Shown in pieces: positions 54,907 through 63,831 of a DNA stretch of 64,000 nt (positions are counted from its first letter, which is position 1; the number at the start of each line of letters is the position of its first letter). The position numbers and the translations under genes were made by a program. Under the pieces are notes generated by a model that searched no databases, was not told the DNA's origin, and was given only the letters and a program-made list of their open reading frames with translations. This DNA is from Nocardia sp. NBC_00508. Its GTDB lineage: Bacteria; Actinomycetota; Actinomycetes; Mycobacteriales; Mycobacteriaceae. The stretch spans positions 2,852,001-2,916,000 of the forward strand of contig NZ_CP107852.1 in NCBI RefSeq assembly GCF_036346875.1, given 5' to 3'.

Positions 54907-55590
54907 ATGGCAGATTCCACGGCACGCGCCGCTGCCGACGGCATCCGACAGCAATTGTCCGAATTTGCCAGCGGGACAACGGATCCCGCCTACGCGCCGG
55001 ATCAGGAACTGTTCGGCGGCTACACCCACCAGCAGATCTGGGACCTGGTGCACGAGGCACTCGACCCGGCGGCGCTCGGCCGGACGGCCGCGGCATGGCA
55101 GGCCAACGCCGCTGCGGTAGCCGATGCGTTCCAAGCCTTTTCCGACGCCGCCAATCGGGAGTTCGCGCGCTGGACCGGCCGCGCCGCCGACGCCGCGGCG
55201 ACCGCGACCAGGCAGTTCGTCCGCGCGGGCGGCGAAGCGCACGATGTGTGCTGGGCGGTCGCACGATTGATGGCGTTGAATAGCGATGCCGCGCAGACGG
55301 TCCGGGGCGCGATCGCGCCACCCCAGCGGTACGAGCCGCTGGCGGATCCGGCCGCCGAAGCGGTTTACGGTGGAAAACGTAGGATGGAACACGATAGTGC
55401 GGCGGCAGACATCGAGGCGGATGTCCGGGACACGATGACGTACGTCTACACCCCGACCATGCCCGCCACCGGCGACTATGTTCTTTACTCTTTGCTGCAG
55501 GGGACGTTGATTCTTCTGCAGAATTGCAAGTTTGAAACGATCCTATACTGCTTTGAAGACATGGAAATAAAATATCTTCTGACATTCTGA
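54907..55590 (+). pseudogene. WXG-like type VII secretion-related protein, 3' end replaced
   Basis: The first 190 or so residues are ordinary high-GC coding sequence with a WXG-like turn in helices (AAWQANAAAVADAFQAFSDA, then ARWTGRAADAAATATR), as in N-terminal domains of secreted polymorphic toxins. From about 55485 the codons abruptly become AT-rich and the reading runs as LLQGTLILLQNCKFETILYC to a stop at 55588. The native C-terminus is therefore missing. Whether this is a real truncation or a chimera is treated in the findings. Confidence 0.6.
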
Positions 55591-56700
55591 TGCAGCTTCA
55601 GAGGATTGAGTTCAATTGAACAGAAGCTTTGTTTGGTTTGGTTTGAAACTCTTTGAAAAGAGAATGTGTATTCTGATTGATAGACATTAGCAAACGATGC
55701 TTTCAGAAACTTGTTTGTGAAAGGGATTGATTGAAGTCACAGTGGAGTGTATAATTGATGAGTTTGAAACACACTGGAAGTTTGTGAATATTTACTGTAA
55801 GAGCTAGAAAGTCTGTGAGTTCAGATTGTGATTTCATGCCAACGGGGCTAGAAGTATAACTGGATAGACATCTGGAAGCGCTCAGAGTGAAGAAGCATTG
55901 CAATGACGAAGCAATGGAAATAAGAATTGAATGGATTGAGTCAGATCACACAGTAATTGGAAAAGAGGAAATATGCTTCGTATAGGATGGGAAGAAATGA
56001 GTTTCTGAGATTGTGTTGGATTGAGGCCTATCTTTGAAAAGGAATGTCTTCAAATGGCAGATTTTGACAGACATTCAGTAAACTTTGTTTGACGATTGCC
56101 ATTGAAGTCACAGAGTTGAAGGATGGTTCATTGAGGTTTGAAAGGTTTGAAACACACTGGAGTTGATATTTGGAGATTGAAGGTATCATACCGGCCTATT
56201 TCGTATTCTTCATCTTATCTGCTTGATAGAGGAGTCAGAAACATTCTGTGTTGTGTTTGTGCATTGAACAGATGCACACAGAGTTGAAAAGCTTTTACTG
56301 AGGAGGTTCATATGATACGGCAGGTTGAAGTGATTGGATATTTGCTTTGAATGGCCTTCGTTGAAAAGGAAACGTATCACCGTATTCAGCGGAGTTCATA
56401 GACGTTGAATGTTGGCATGCTTTGAAGCGTATGGTTGGAAAAGGCGATGGTGGTCATGACATACACAGTTGTAGATTTGGCAGGTGGTTATGGCATTGAA
56501 GTCGTAGAGGAAAAGGGAGAAGCACAGAGAAGCGGAGGAGGACATCAGGCGAAGATGCTGGCTGTCCAGATGTTGAGCAGACGAGCTGGATTCGTAGGCA
56601 GGCCGACGATGACCCACGAATGGGGATTTGAAGATGGAACGGCTGCACTGGTCATCTGTACGTGATTCCAGCGGAAGATGGCCAACAGGTTCTGGCGGAA
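55485..56700. other. AT-rich, non-coding foreign block
   Basis: Composition drops from about 70% G+C to clearly AT-rich (by eye near 40% G+C) with sharp edges near 55485 and 56690-56740. No long ORF in either direction and no transposase or inverted ends. It contains a diverged internal duplication: attgaagtcacag at 55730 and 56101, tttgaaacacactgga at 55763 and 56146. Neighbouring genes are broken on both sides. It looks eukaryotic rather than bacterial. Confidence 0.75.
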
Positions 56701-57154
56701 GCCGACGTTTCCGGCCGACGACGACGGCGAAGAGCGCCACGACCTGGTACCGGCCGCCGAATGGGAGCCGCGCTACGACGAGATCAACGCCTTCGAGCGC
56801 GAACTGGTGGACGAGGGCACCACACTGGTGAAGGTCGCCATGTTCGTCTCGCTCGACGAACAGAAGAAGCGGCTCGCCGAGCGTTTGGACCGCCCGGACA
56901 AATACTGGAAGTTCAATCCGGCCGATATCGACGAGCGTGCGTACTGGCCCGCCTACCAGCAGGCATACCAGGCGATGCTGGACCGCACGTCCACCGAGTA
57001 CGCGCCGTGGTACGTGCTGCCCGCCGATCGCAAATGGTTCTCCCGCCTCGCGGTCACCGAACTGCTCATCGACGCGCTGGAGCAGCTGGAACTCGACTGG
57101 CCCGCGGCGCAATTCGACGTCGAGGAGCAGAAGCGGCGGCTCGCGCGGGCGTAG
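56678..57154 (+). pseudogene. Polyphosphate kinase 2 (PPK2) C-terminal remnant
   Basis: Residues matching PPK2 run from HDLVPAAEWEPRYDEINAFE through VDEGTTLVKVAMFVSLDEQ, RLDRPDKYWKFNPADIDERA and TSTEYAPWYVLPADRKWFSR to the stop at 57154. The N-terminal half with the Walker A and B motifs is absent, replaced by the AT-rich block; the recognisable PPK2 part begins near 56737. PPK2 transfers phosphate between polyphosphate and nucleotides; this fragment cannot be active. Confidence 0.8.
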
Positions 57155-57161
57155 TGCCCGC

Positions 57162-58025
57162 TCAGGAGACCAGTGGCCGGACCTTCTCGGCCACGAAGCG
57201 AAGGAACGCGGCGGGATCGGAGTCGTCTGCGGTGGTCTGCACGACGACGGTGTCCGCGCCCGCTTCGGCCAGCCGGGTGACGGCGTCTGCGACCGCGTGC
57301 GCGTCACCTGCGACACCAGCCCCTGGCGCGTGAGCCGGCGTGCGTTCGGCGGCGAGGCGGGCCTCGGCGTCCGGGCCGGTGACCGCGAGCAGATTCACCA
57401 CGATGTAGTGACGATCGGTCCGGCCCGCGGCGGCGCGACCCTCATCGATCAGCTTGCGCGCAGCGCGGACGCCGTCGGCGTCGGTGATCGAGTCGAGCAG
57501 CGTGCCGTCGGCGTACTCGCCGCACAGCCGGATCGAGCGTGGACCGCGTGCGCCCGCGTAGACCGTGGGCGGCGCGGTAGGGGGCCAGTCCAGTGCGACA
57601 TCGTCAAGGTGTACGTAGCGGCCCGACGTGGTGACCCGCTCACCGGCGAGCAGCGCACGCAGCGCGGCCAGATGCTCGCTGAGCAAGGTCACCGGCGACT
57701 CGACGCGCGCGCCGACCTGCTCCATCCAGCTCTGCACACCATGGCCGATGCCGAGGATCAGCCGATCGGGGAAGAGCCGGTAGAGCGTCGCGGCCTCCAT
57801 GGCGGTGAGTGCGATGTTGCGCAACGGCACAGGCAGCAGCCCGATGCCGACGCGCAACCGCTCGGTCCACGCGAGCGCCGCCGCCGCACTGGCGATTCCG
57901 CTCTCCAGGAAGCAGTCCTCCCACAACCACAGCTCCTCCAGCCCCGTCGCCTCGGCGACACGGACCGCCGCACGGAGCGACTCGGGCGGATTTTGCGGAC
58001 GGAACACAGCACCGAGAACAGTCAC
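57162..58025 (-). CDS. LLM class F420/flavin-dependent oxidoreductase
   Basis: 287 residues from GTG 58025. Luciferase-like TIM barrel: VAEATGLEELWLWEDCF, ERLRVGIGLLPVPLRN, RLILGIGHGVQSW, PTVYAGARGPRSIRLC. Pattern of the F420-dependent glucose-6-phosphate dehydrogenase/MER group. Substrate unknown; converges with the PPK2 remnant. Confidence 0.88.
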   Translation of the reverse strand: MTVLGAVFRPQNPPESLRAAVRVAEATGLEELWLWEDCFLESGIASAAAALAWTERLRVGIGLLPVPLRNIALTAMEAATLYRLFPDRLILGIGHGVQSWMEQVGARVESPVTLLSEHLAALRALLAGERVTTSGRYVHLDDVALDWPPTAPPTVYAGARGPRSIRLCGEYADGTLLDSITDADGVRAARKLIDEGRAAAGRTDRHYIVVNLLAVTGPDAEARLAAERTPAHAPGAGVAGDAHAVADAVTRLAEAGADTVVVQTTADDSDPAAFLRFVAEKVRPLVS

Positions 58026-58149
58026 CCCGACATTCCTACCCGCCGCGGCCGGTCGGCGCAGGCATATTCCGGCGACGCGACAACGCCGCCGAGCGCGCTC
58101 GTGCTCCACGAACGCTTCGCGCCGGTTGCGGCGGAGCTGCACCGACGCG

Positions 58150-58959
58150 TCATGCCGGTGCCTGCAGAACCAACTGATCCCACGGCCGGGGTGGGTATTT
58201 GAAGATGGATGCGCGCATCAGATGTGTCACGAACTCCTCGCGGTCGGGGTCCCAGAGCACGACGCGCTGGTTGGTCACTTCGTCATCGGTGGGAGTGCTG
58301 CGATACATCTCCATGAAGGCCGGCTCTACCCGGCAAGCTTGCACGATCTCGTCGATCCGGCGCTGCGGCACGGCTCCGGGTGCGAGAGTTCCGAACGCCG
58401 CTGCCATGAGCCGGGCACGCAGGTTCCAGTTCGCAATGACTTTGCGCGCAACGGGATTGGTGAACATCCAGACAATGAGACTGGCTGGCTGCTCGGCATC
58501 GGGCGGGGCCGGCGCGAGGCCGGGAAAGCGATCGAGAAAAGGTCTGTTGCAGCCGAATAGGTCGAAAGTTATGCGATCGTGGCAGCAAGCCGGGTCGAGG
58601 ATGCGGTCGAGGCCGGTCTGATCATCTGTGGTCCAGACCGGTGGCACGCTCGACCAGTCGAGGGTTTCGAGCGTTGTCTTGTGGGTCAAGGACCGGACTC
58701 GCTGAATCACCGCGATGAACCTCTGGCGCTTCCAGTTCGGCACACCGACCACGTCGAACCACAGTCTCAGTGCCTCGCCGTCAGGCACTCGCACGCCGGT
58801 CTCCCAGTAGTGCACCAGTTGCCGGGAGACGTGGCAGGCTTCGGCGACTCGGGTTCTGCTGAGCTCGGCGGCCTCGCGCTCTACCGTCATCAGCTCGCCG
58901 AGCAGCTGGTTGTCAGGCTTCTCGGTTCGATTGCCACGGGCACTTTCTCCACCTGACAT
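58150..58959 (-). CDS. XRE-type regulator with MmyB-like ligand domain
   Basis: 269 residues. N-terminal HTH (AELSRTRVAEACHVSRQLVH, WETGVRVPDG) and C-terminal MmyB-like region (LIVWMFTNPVARKVIANWNL, RLMAAAFGTLAPGAVP, RSTPTDDEVTNQRVVLWDPD). Actinobacterial proteins of this type bind fatty acid-like ligands. It follows the SDR gene by 8 nt on the same strand, so the pair is one operon and may be self-controlled. Confidence 0.85.
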   Translation of the reverse strand: MSGGESARGNRTEKPDNQLLGELMTVEREAAELSRTRVAEACHVSRQLVHYWETGVRVPDGEALRLWFDVVGVPNWKRQRFIAVIQRVRSLTHKTTLETLDWSSVPPVWTTDDQTGLDRILDPACCHDRITFDLFGCNRPFLDRFPGLAPAPPDAEQPASLIVWMFTNPVARKVIANWNLRARLMAAAFGTLAPGAVPQRRIDEIVQACRVEPAFMEMYRSTPTDDEVTNQRVVLWDPDREEFVTHLMRASIFKYPPRPWDQLVLQAPA

Positions 58960-58967
58960 GTGGTGAT

Positions 58968-59858
58968 CTACGCGTCTATGAAGAGGTCGTTGGCGAGTGC
59001 GGTGGTGCCCGCTACGACGCGATATCGGTCCAGGTCGGTGATGCCGTGGGAAGCGAGGACATCCTCGTCCAAGAGCAGTTGACCGGTGTAGGTCGCGCCA
59101 GGGCTGGTCACCATCAGGAGCGCGGCGTCAGCGCAGATGTGGGCGGTCCGGGACGCCGCGACGGCTTCCGCGCCGCCGAGCAGATTGCGTACCGCCGCGG
59201 TGTCGATCTTCGTGCGTGGCCACAGTGAGTTCACGGCGATGCCGTACGGGCGGAACTCATGCGCCAGGCCGATGGTGGCAAGGCTGACACCATATTTGGA
59301 GACGGTGTAGGCGACGCCGTTGCCGATGTGCTCGGGGTTCATGTTGAGTGGTGGGGAGAGCGTGAGGATGTGGGGGTTGCGCCCGGCTCGCGCCGAGGCG
59401 CGCAAGTGCGGGAGCGCCAGCTTGGACAGCAGAAACGGGGCGCGGAGGTTTACGGCCTGCATGTGGTCGTAACGCTGCATGCCGATCTGCTCGGCGCCGG
59501 TGAGATCGACCGATCCGGCGTTGTTGACCAGGATGTCGATCCCGCCGAACCGCTCGGCAATCTGATCAACCGCACCGGCCAGCGCCTTGTCATCGCGCAC
59601 ATCCGCCACCAACGGCAGCACGTCGCCGCCCGCGGCCTCCGCTTCGGCGGCGGCGGTGTGGATCGTGCCCGGCAGTTTGGGGTGCGGCTCCTGGGTTCGG
59701 GCGATCATCGCGACGTTCGCGCCCTCCGCCGCGAACCTGATCGCGATCGCCCGGCCGATGCCACGACTGGCTCCCGTGACGACAGCGGTCCTTCCCCTGA
59801 GCAGATCCTCGGTCGAATCGCCTCGAGCGGACGCGGGCGTAGGTAGGGGGCTGTTCAT
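58968..59858 (-). CDS. Short-chain dehydrogenase (HSDL2-like)
   Basis: 296 residues from ATG 59858 (AAAGGA upstream). GRTAVVTGASRGIGRAIAIR cofactor motif, NNAGSVDLTG, and YTVSKYGVSL (YxxxK). The loop RTQEPHPKLPGTIHTAAAEA is typical of hydroxysteroid dehydrogenase-like protein 2, suggesting a lipid or steroid substrate. Upstream of and co-transcribed with the MmyB-type regulator. Confidence 0.9.
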   Translation of the reverse strand: MNSPLPTPASARGDSTEDLLRGRTAVVTGASRGIGRAIAIRFAAEGANVAMIARTQEPHPKLPGTIHTAAAEAEAAGGDVLPLVADVRDDKALAGAVDQIAERFGGIDILVNNAGSVDLTGAEQIGMQRYDHMQAVNLRAPFLLSKLALPHLRASARAGRNPHILTLSPPLNMNPEHIGNGVAYTVSKYGVSLATIGLAHEFRPYGIAVNSLWPRTKIDTAAVRNLLGGAEAVAASRTAHICADAALLMVTSPGATYTGQLLLDEDVLASHGITDLDRYRVVAGTTALANDLFIDA

Positions 59859-60310
59859 AGCGGGTGGTCCTTTGGCTGGCCGATCTTGTTGAGTGAGGCT
59901 AGCTGCCATTCGTCTGGATCGGGAGCCATCGTTGTCCACAAGTTGTTTACAGCCTCCTCGTTGACAGCCCGATGCTATGGCCCGAATGCTGCATACGAAG
60001 CTAGTTATGCGCAGGTGCGCGAGAATATGAATACGGAGGTAGAACGCGCGTCGATTCGCCGCCTGCGCCGGAGGGGAGCGCAGGGGCGCGCCCGCGATTG
60101 AGCCCTGGTACGCATGTCCATCCGGCGCAAGATGGGATGTGCCGGTACGAAAATGGCGCAGCTGTAAGGGATTTCATAGACCGCTGACGCTGCACTGTGT
60201 ATGCCCTCTTTCCGAGCCCCAGAACGACTCGGGCGTCCATGAATTGGGGGCGAGAATATGTCTGGAGTTGATGTGACGCCGATCGTCTCGATGTGCGCGC
60301 CGGCGCGGCC
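59859..60310. other. 450-bp spacer between SDR and sigma-factor genes
   Basis: Divergent promoter region. Short ORFs such as the one at 60028 have ribosome-like sequences but no protein character. No operator or hairpin I can defend. Confidence 0.45.
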
Positions 60311-60979
60311 ATGGCCAATGCGATCCAGCAGACCGTCGGGTTGGCTTTGTCGTCGGATGTGAACGAGGGGTTTCGCGGGGGGACGTCGCGGCCGGTGGCG
60401 TGTCGCGAGCGGTCGTTCGTCCCCGATGAGTGCAGTGATGTGGAGTTGTTGCGGGCGCATGTGGGTGGGCAGGGGCAGGCGTTCGCGGTGTTGCTGGGCA
60501 GGCATCACGATCATTTGTGGCAGACGGCGTTGCGCACGTCCTATACCCGGGAGGACGCGGCGGATTCGCTGCAGGATGCGTTGCTGGCGGCGCATCGCAC
60601 GGCCGCGTCGTTCCGCGGTGAGGCGGAGGTGCGTAGTTGGTTGCATGCGATCGTGGTGAACGCGTGCCTGGATCGGATCCGCCGCAACAAGACCAGGCGC
60701 GCGGTGTCGCTGTCTGTGGAGGGCATGCCCGAACCCAGGTACGGCCGCGACGAGATGGCCGAGGTGGAGATGTCGATGGTGATCGATCAGGCGTTGTTCG
60801 CGTTGCCGCCCGAGCAGCGTACGGCGTTGGTGGCGGTGGATGTGGAGGGGTATAGCGTGGCCGAGGCGGCGGTGTTGCTGGGTGTGGCGGAGGGGACGAT
60901 CAAGAGCCGGTGTGCCCGGGCGCGGCAGCGGTTGAAACAGCGGTTGGATTTTCTGCGTGATCCGGGGAACCGGAGGTAG
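60311..60979 (+). CDS. ECF RNA polymerase sigma factor (SigM-like)
   Basis: 222 residues if started at ATG 60311; no convincing ribosome site. Region 2 (FAVLLGRHHDHLWQTALRTS, then DALLAAHRTAASFRGEAEVR, SWLHAIVVNACLDRIRRNK) and region 4 (ALPPEQRTALVAVDVEGYSV, AEAAVLLGVAEGTIKSRCAR) are complete. Codon use is unusual for the window, with many TTG, CAT and GTG codons. Paired with the anti-sigma-like gene downstream. Confidence 0.9.
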   Translation: MANAIQQTVGLALSSDVNEGFRGGTSRPVACRERSFVPDECSDVELLRAHVGGQGQAFAVLLGRHHDHLWQTALRTSYTREDAADSLQDALLAAHRTAASFRGEAEVRSWLHAIVVNACLDRIRRNKTRRAVSLSVEGMPEPRYGRDEMAEVEMSMVIDQALFALPPEQRTALVAVDVEGYSVAEAAVLLGVAEGTIKSRCARARQRLKQRLDFLRDPGNRR

Positions 60980-61058
60980 TCGGGATGCGTCATTAACAGT
61001 GACGGACCACGAAACGATGTAGAGGCAGTCCCCCGGGGTTGGTGCGGGGATTGTTGTG

Positions 61059-62102
61059 ATGACAGAGGCGAACCACGGAGGTGTGATGGCAACCGGGGTG
61101 CCGCGGCCTGCGTTTACGACCGAGTTGCTCGCCGACCTGCACGCCGACAACCTCACCGCTGGCCAGCGTGAGCAACTGTTGCCGCAGGTCGTCCGTGATG
61201 CGGAAGCGTTGCGTTTCCTGCGGTCGCTGGACGAGGTCAGCGCCGAACTACGGGCCCTGGGCCGTGACGAACGCATCATCCACCCCATGCCCGCCGACGT
61301 CGCCGCCCGGCTCACGCAGCTCCTCGACGAGTTGGACCCACCCCAGAACACCACCGGCACCACCACCCAGAGCGGAAGCACCCAGGACCGCACCGCACAG
61401 GACGGCGCAACCCGGTGGTGGTCGCCGTTGCGCCGGCCGGCCAACGCGAATTCAGCGCGCAGGCCGGCCTCGAAGAACAACGGCACCGCGCCGGACTCGA
61501 CCGGGCAGCACGCCGCCACACCTGATGCGATCCGTCCTCTGCCCACGACACCTGATGCCAGGATCCATTCCCTGGCCACCGCGTCGCCCTCCGGGTCGAT
61601 CGGCGAATCCGGCCGTCAGTCAACGGTTTCGCAAGCCCCGCCGCCTCCGCCGGTCGCGGTCGCCGGACATCGCCACCGCCCCGGCCGGACACGCTGGATA
61701 GCCGCAGCCGCCGCAGCGATCCTCGCCGTCACCGCCGTCGGCGGGGTTGCCGCCATGCTGCGTGGTGGTGCGGACCCCTCGCCCACCGCCGCACCCACGC
61801 CCCCACCCACCACCGGAACCGACCAGCTCGGCGAAGAACTCTCTGCCACCGTCGCGCTCGCCGCGCTGGGCCGCCACACCGTCACCGGCACGCTGGCCAA
61901 CCCGGCCGCCCTGGACCGCTGCGTGCAAGCCAACGGACTCGAACGGACCGTCCTCGGCTCCACAGACATCACATTCCAGAGCCGCAATGCGGTACTCATC
62001 CTGCTCACCGGCCCCCACCCGCCCGAGATCACCGCACTGGTCGTCGGAACCGGCTGCGGCACAGGCGATCCGCAACGCAGGGCAGTACAGGACATCGGCT
62101 GA
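61059..62102 (+). CDS. Anti-sigma factor-like membrane protein
   Basis: 347 residues from ATG 61059 (GGGGA at 8 nt); ATG 61086 after GGAGG is an alternative. Cytoplasmic N-terminal domain (ELLADLHADNLTAGQREQLL to HPMPADVAARLTQLLDEL), a long Pro/Thr/Ser-rich linker, one membrane helix (RWIAAAAAAILAVTAVGGVA) and an extracytoplasmic domain with two cysteines (LDRCVQANG and GTGCGTGDP). This layout fits the mycobacterial RsmA/SigM partner class. No zinc HxxxCxxC motif is seen. Confidence 0.8.
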   Translation: MTEANHGGVMATGVPRPAFTTELLADLHADNLTAGQREQLLPQVVRDAEALRFLRSLDEVSAELRALGRDERIIHPMPADVAARLTQLLDELDPPQNTTGTTTQSGSTQDRTAQDGATRWWSPLRRPANANSARRPASKNNGTAPDSTGQHAATPDAIRPLPTTPDARIHSLATASPSGSIGESGRQSTVSQAPPPPPVAVAGHRHRPGRTRWIAAAAAAILAVTAVGGVAAMLRGGADPSPTAAPTPPPTTGTDQLGEELSATVALAALGRHTVTGTLANPAALDRCVQANGLERTVLGSTDITFQSRNAVLILLTGPHPPEITALVVGTGCGTGDPQRRAVQDIG

Positions 62103-62399
62103 CAGCGCGACGTCGGGCCACCCGCGCCCAGCGGATGTAAGGCGTGTCGTGCGCGCAGCATGCCGTGCGCCGTTGTGGCGCAGACGGTTTCACTCGCTGC
62201 GGCTGGCCTCCCGGCCGCGTTCTCGGCCGTAGCTGCCGCCGCGTTCGACTCGCGGAACTTTGGTGTCCGGCTCGCGTCGCGCCGCCGCTGATGGTTGTTG
62301 TGCTCAGCCGAGCGCGAGAATCCGCACTGCGTGGTGCAGCACAGCATTGTCTCCGCATGCCCACGATGCATCGGACGAGCAGCTCTCGGCCCGGTCAGC
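62103..62399. other. Spacer between convergent anti-sigma and carboxylesterase genes
   Basis: About 297 bp. No ORF, repeat or clear terminator recognised. Confidence 0.45.
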
Positions 62400-63737
62400 T
62401 CACGGCAACTGCTGGGCAAAACGGGAGCCGCGCCGATGTGGCCGCCAGGTGGTGTCCCCGACTTCTCCGGTGTGCACGAATTCGCCCCAGTATCGCCGGG
62501 TCCGGACGCCGAGCGCGTCGATCTCCGGGGGAACGAGGGGCACGAGCATTGGGGAGGTGGCCCAGGTCGAGCCGCTGCCGTAGAGCAGCGGCAGGTCGAT
62601 GCAGTGGCAGGCGCCGTATGGGTTGGCCGGATGCAGCTGGCCCACGCGATAGGAGTAGACGGTCGCGCCGGCGTCGGTCAGCTCGTCGGCGAAGCGGAAC
62701 AAGCCGTCCTCGAAGGCCTTTCGTCCGATCAGCCGCTGCACCGCCGAGGTGGTCCGTTCGCCGACCAGCGGCAGTCGCCGCACCTTGCCGAACACCGGAT
62801 GCGGGCCGCCGTAGAACGCCCGCGCCTCCTCGGCCGTGCAGCCGAGCACCACCCGTAGGTCGGCCGCCGCGTCGTGTACTGCCTGTCGCCAGGTTCGCTC
62901 GTCGGGTATCGGGTCCGCATCGGCCACCGGCAGGAAGGGCGGCGCCGAGTTCAACGCGCCCGGTCCCGCCATCCGCCGGACGGTACGCCCCTGTGCGGCA
63001 AGGAGTTCGGGCACCGCAGCGGTGAACGGATCGGCGTCGAGTTCGGCCAGGAACATCGCCCCCACCCGTTCGGCGTGCCGGTGGCTCTGGAATCCGATGC
63101 CGAACGGTGCGCTCTGCACGATGGCCTGCGCGAACAGCGGTCGCGCCTCCGCGATACCCAGTAGAGCGACGACCGACTGCGCGCCCGCCGACTGCCCCGA
63201 GACGGTGATGCGCTCCGGATCGCCGCCGAACTCGGCGATGTGCGCACGCACCCACCGCAGAGCCGCGAGCTGGTCACGCAAACCGAGATTGCCCGCCGAA
63301 ACACCCGGCGCCCGCAGGTATCCGAGTGCGCCGAGCCGGTAGCTCACCGACACCACGACGATGCGGGTCTCGCGCACCAGCTGGTCGGCGTCGTACAGAT
63401 TCCACTGTCCGCTGCCCGCGAGATACGCGCCGCCGTGCAACCACACCAGCACTGGGCAGCTGCCGAGTTCGACGTCCTCGGGGGCCGTGACGGTCAGCGC
63501 CAAGCAGTCCTCCGATTGATCCAGCAGGTCCGCCCGCCCCATCACATTTTCCAGCCGCCCCGGCAGCTGCGGCGCAATGGCGTACCGCCGGGTCGCGTCG
63601 CACACGCCGTCCTGTGGTGCGACCGGCTCCGGCGCACCGAAGCGCTCTGCTCGCGCGTAGGGGATCCCGCGAAACACCGCTACCCCGCCGAGCGATTCGC
63701 CCTGCCAGCGCCCCGAGGGCGCGACCACGTTGTCCAT
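62400..63737 (-). CDS. Carboxylesterase (type B)
   Basis: 445 residues. Oxyanion HGGAYLAGSG, nucleophile elbow ITVSGQSAGAQSVVALL, EDCLALTVTAP (family signature) and C-terminal part HCIDLPLLYGSG with the catalytic His region. Slightly short for the 500-residue family. Divergent from a TetR gene with palindromic operators in between, so it is probably induced by its own ligand or substrate. Confidence 0.9.
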   Translation of the reverse strand: MDNVVAPSGRWQGESLGGVAVFRGIPYARAERFGAPEPVAPQDGVCDATRRYAIAPQLPGRLENVMGRADLLDQSEDCLALTVTAPEDVELGSCPVLVWLHGGAYLAGSGQWNLYDADQLVRETRIVVVSVSYRLGALGYLRAPGVSAGNLGLRDQLAALRWVRAHIAEFGGDPERITVSGQSAGAQSVVALLGIAEARPLFAQAIVQSAPFGIGFQSHRHAERVGAMFLAELDADPFTAAVPELLAAQGRTVRRMAGPGALNSAPPFLPVADADPIPDERTWRQAVHDAAADLRVVLGCTAEEARAFYGGPHPVFGKVRRLPLVGERTTSAVQRLIGRKAFEDGLFRFADELTDAGATVYSYRVGQLHPANPYGACHCIDLPLLYGSGSTWATSPMLVPLVPPEIDALGVRTRRYWGEFVHTGEVGDTTWRPHRRGSRFAQQLP

Positions 63738-63752
63738 GCCGCTCTCACCTTC

Positions 63753-63774
63753 TATCGCAAGTCAACTTGCGATA
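63753..63774. promoter_or_regulatory. Perfect 22-bp palindrome, probable TetR operator 1
   Basis: Arms TATCGCAAGT and ACTTGCGATA around CA. It lies 16 nt upstream of the carboxylesterase start. The sequence CGCAAGTC..ACTTGCG recurs at 63804-63819. Confidence 0.7.
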
Positions 63775-63803
63775 GCACCACGCTAAGCACCGCAAGCACA
63801 CAA

Positions 63804-63819
63804 CGCAAGACAACTTGCG
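63804..63819. promoter_or_regulatory. Probable TetR operator 2
   Basis: CGCAAG-ACAA-CTTGCG, an inverted repeat sharing the half-site of operator 1. It overlaps the region just upstream of the TetR start (63832) and ends next to a TAATTG element. Confidence 0.65.
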
Positions 63820-63831
63820 ATAATTGGCGAC

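Noticed and set aside
56435-56665. A 76-codon frame inside the AT-rich block
   Set aside because: No ribosome site and no recognisable fold; frames of this size are expected by chance there.
59940-60010. TTGACA-like -35 in the SDR/sigma spacer
   Set aside because: No matching -10 at 16-18 nt, and it is not placed correctly for either gene.
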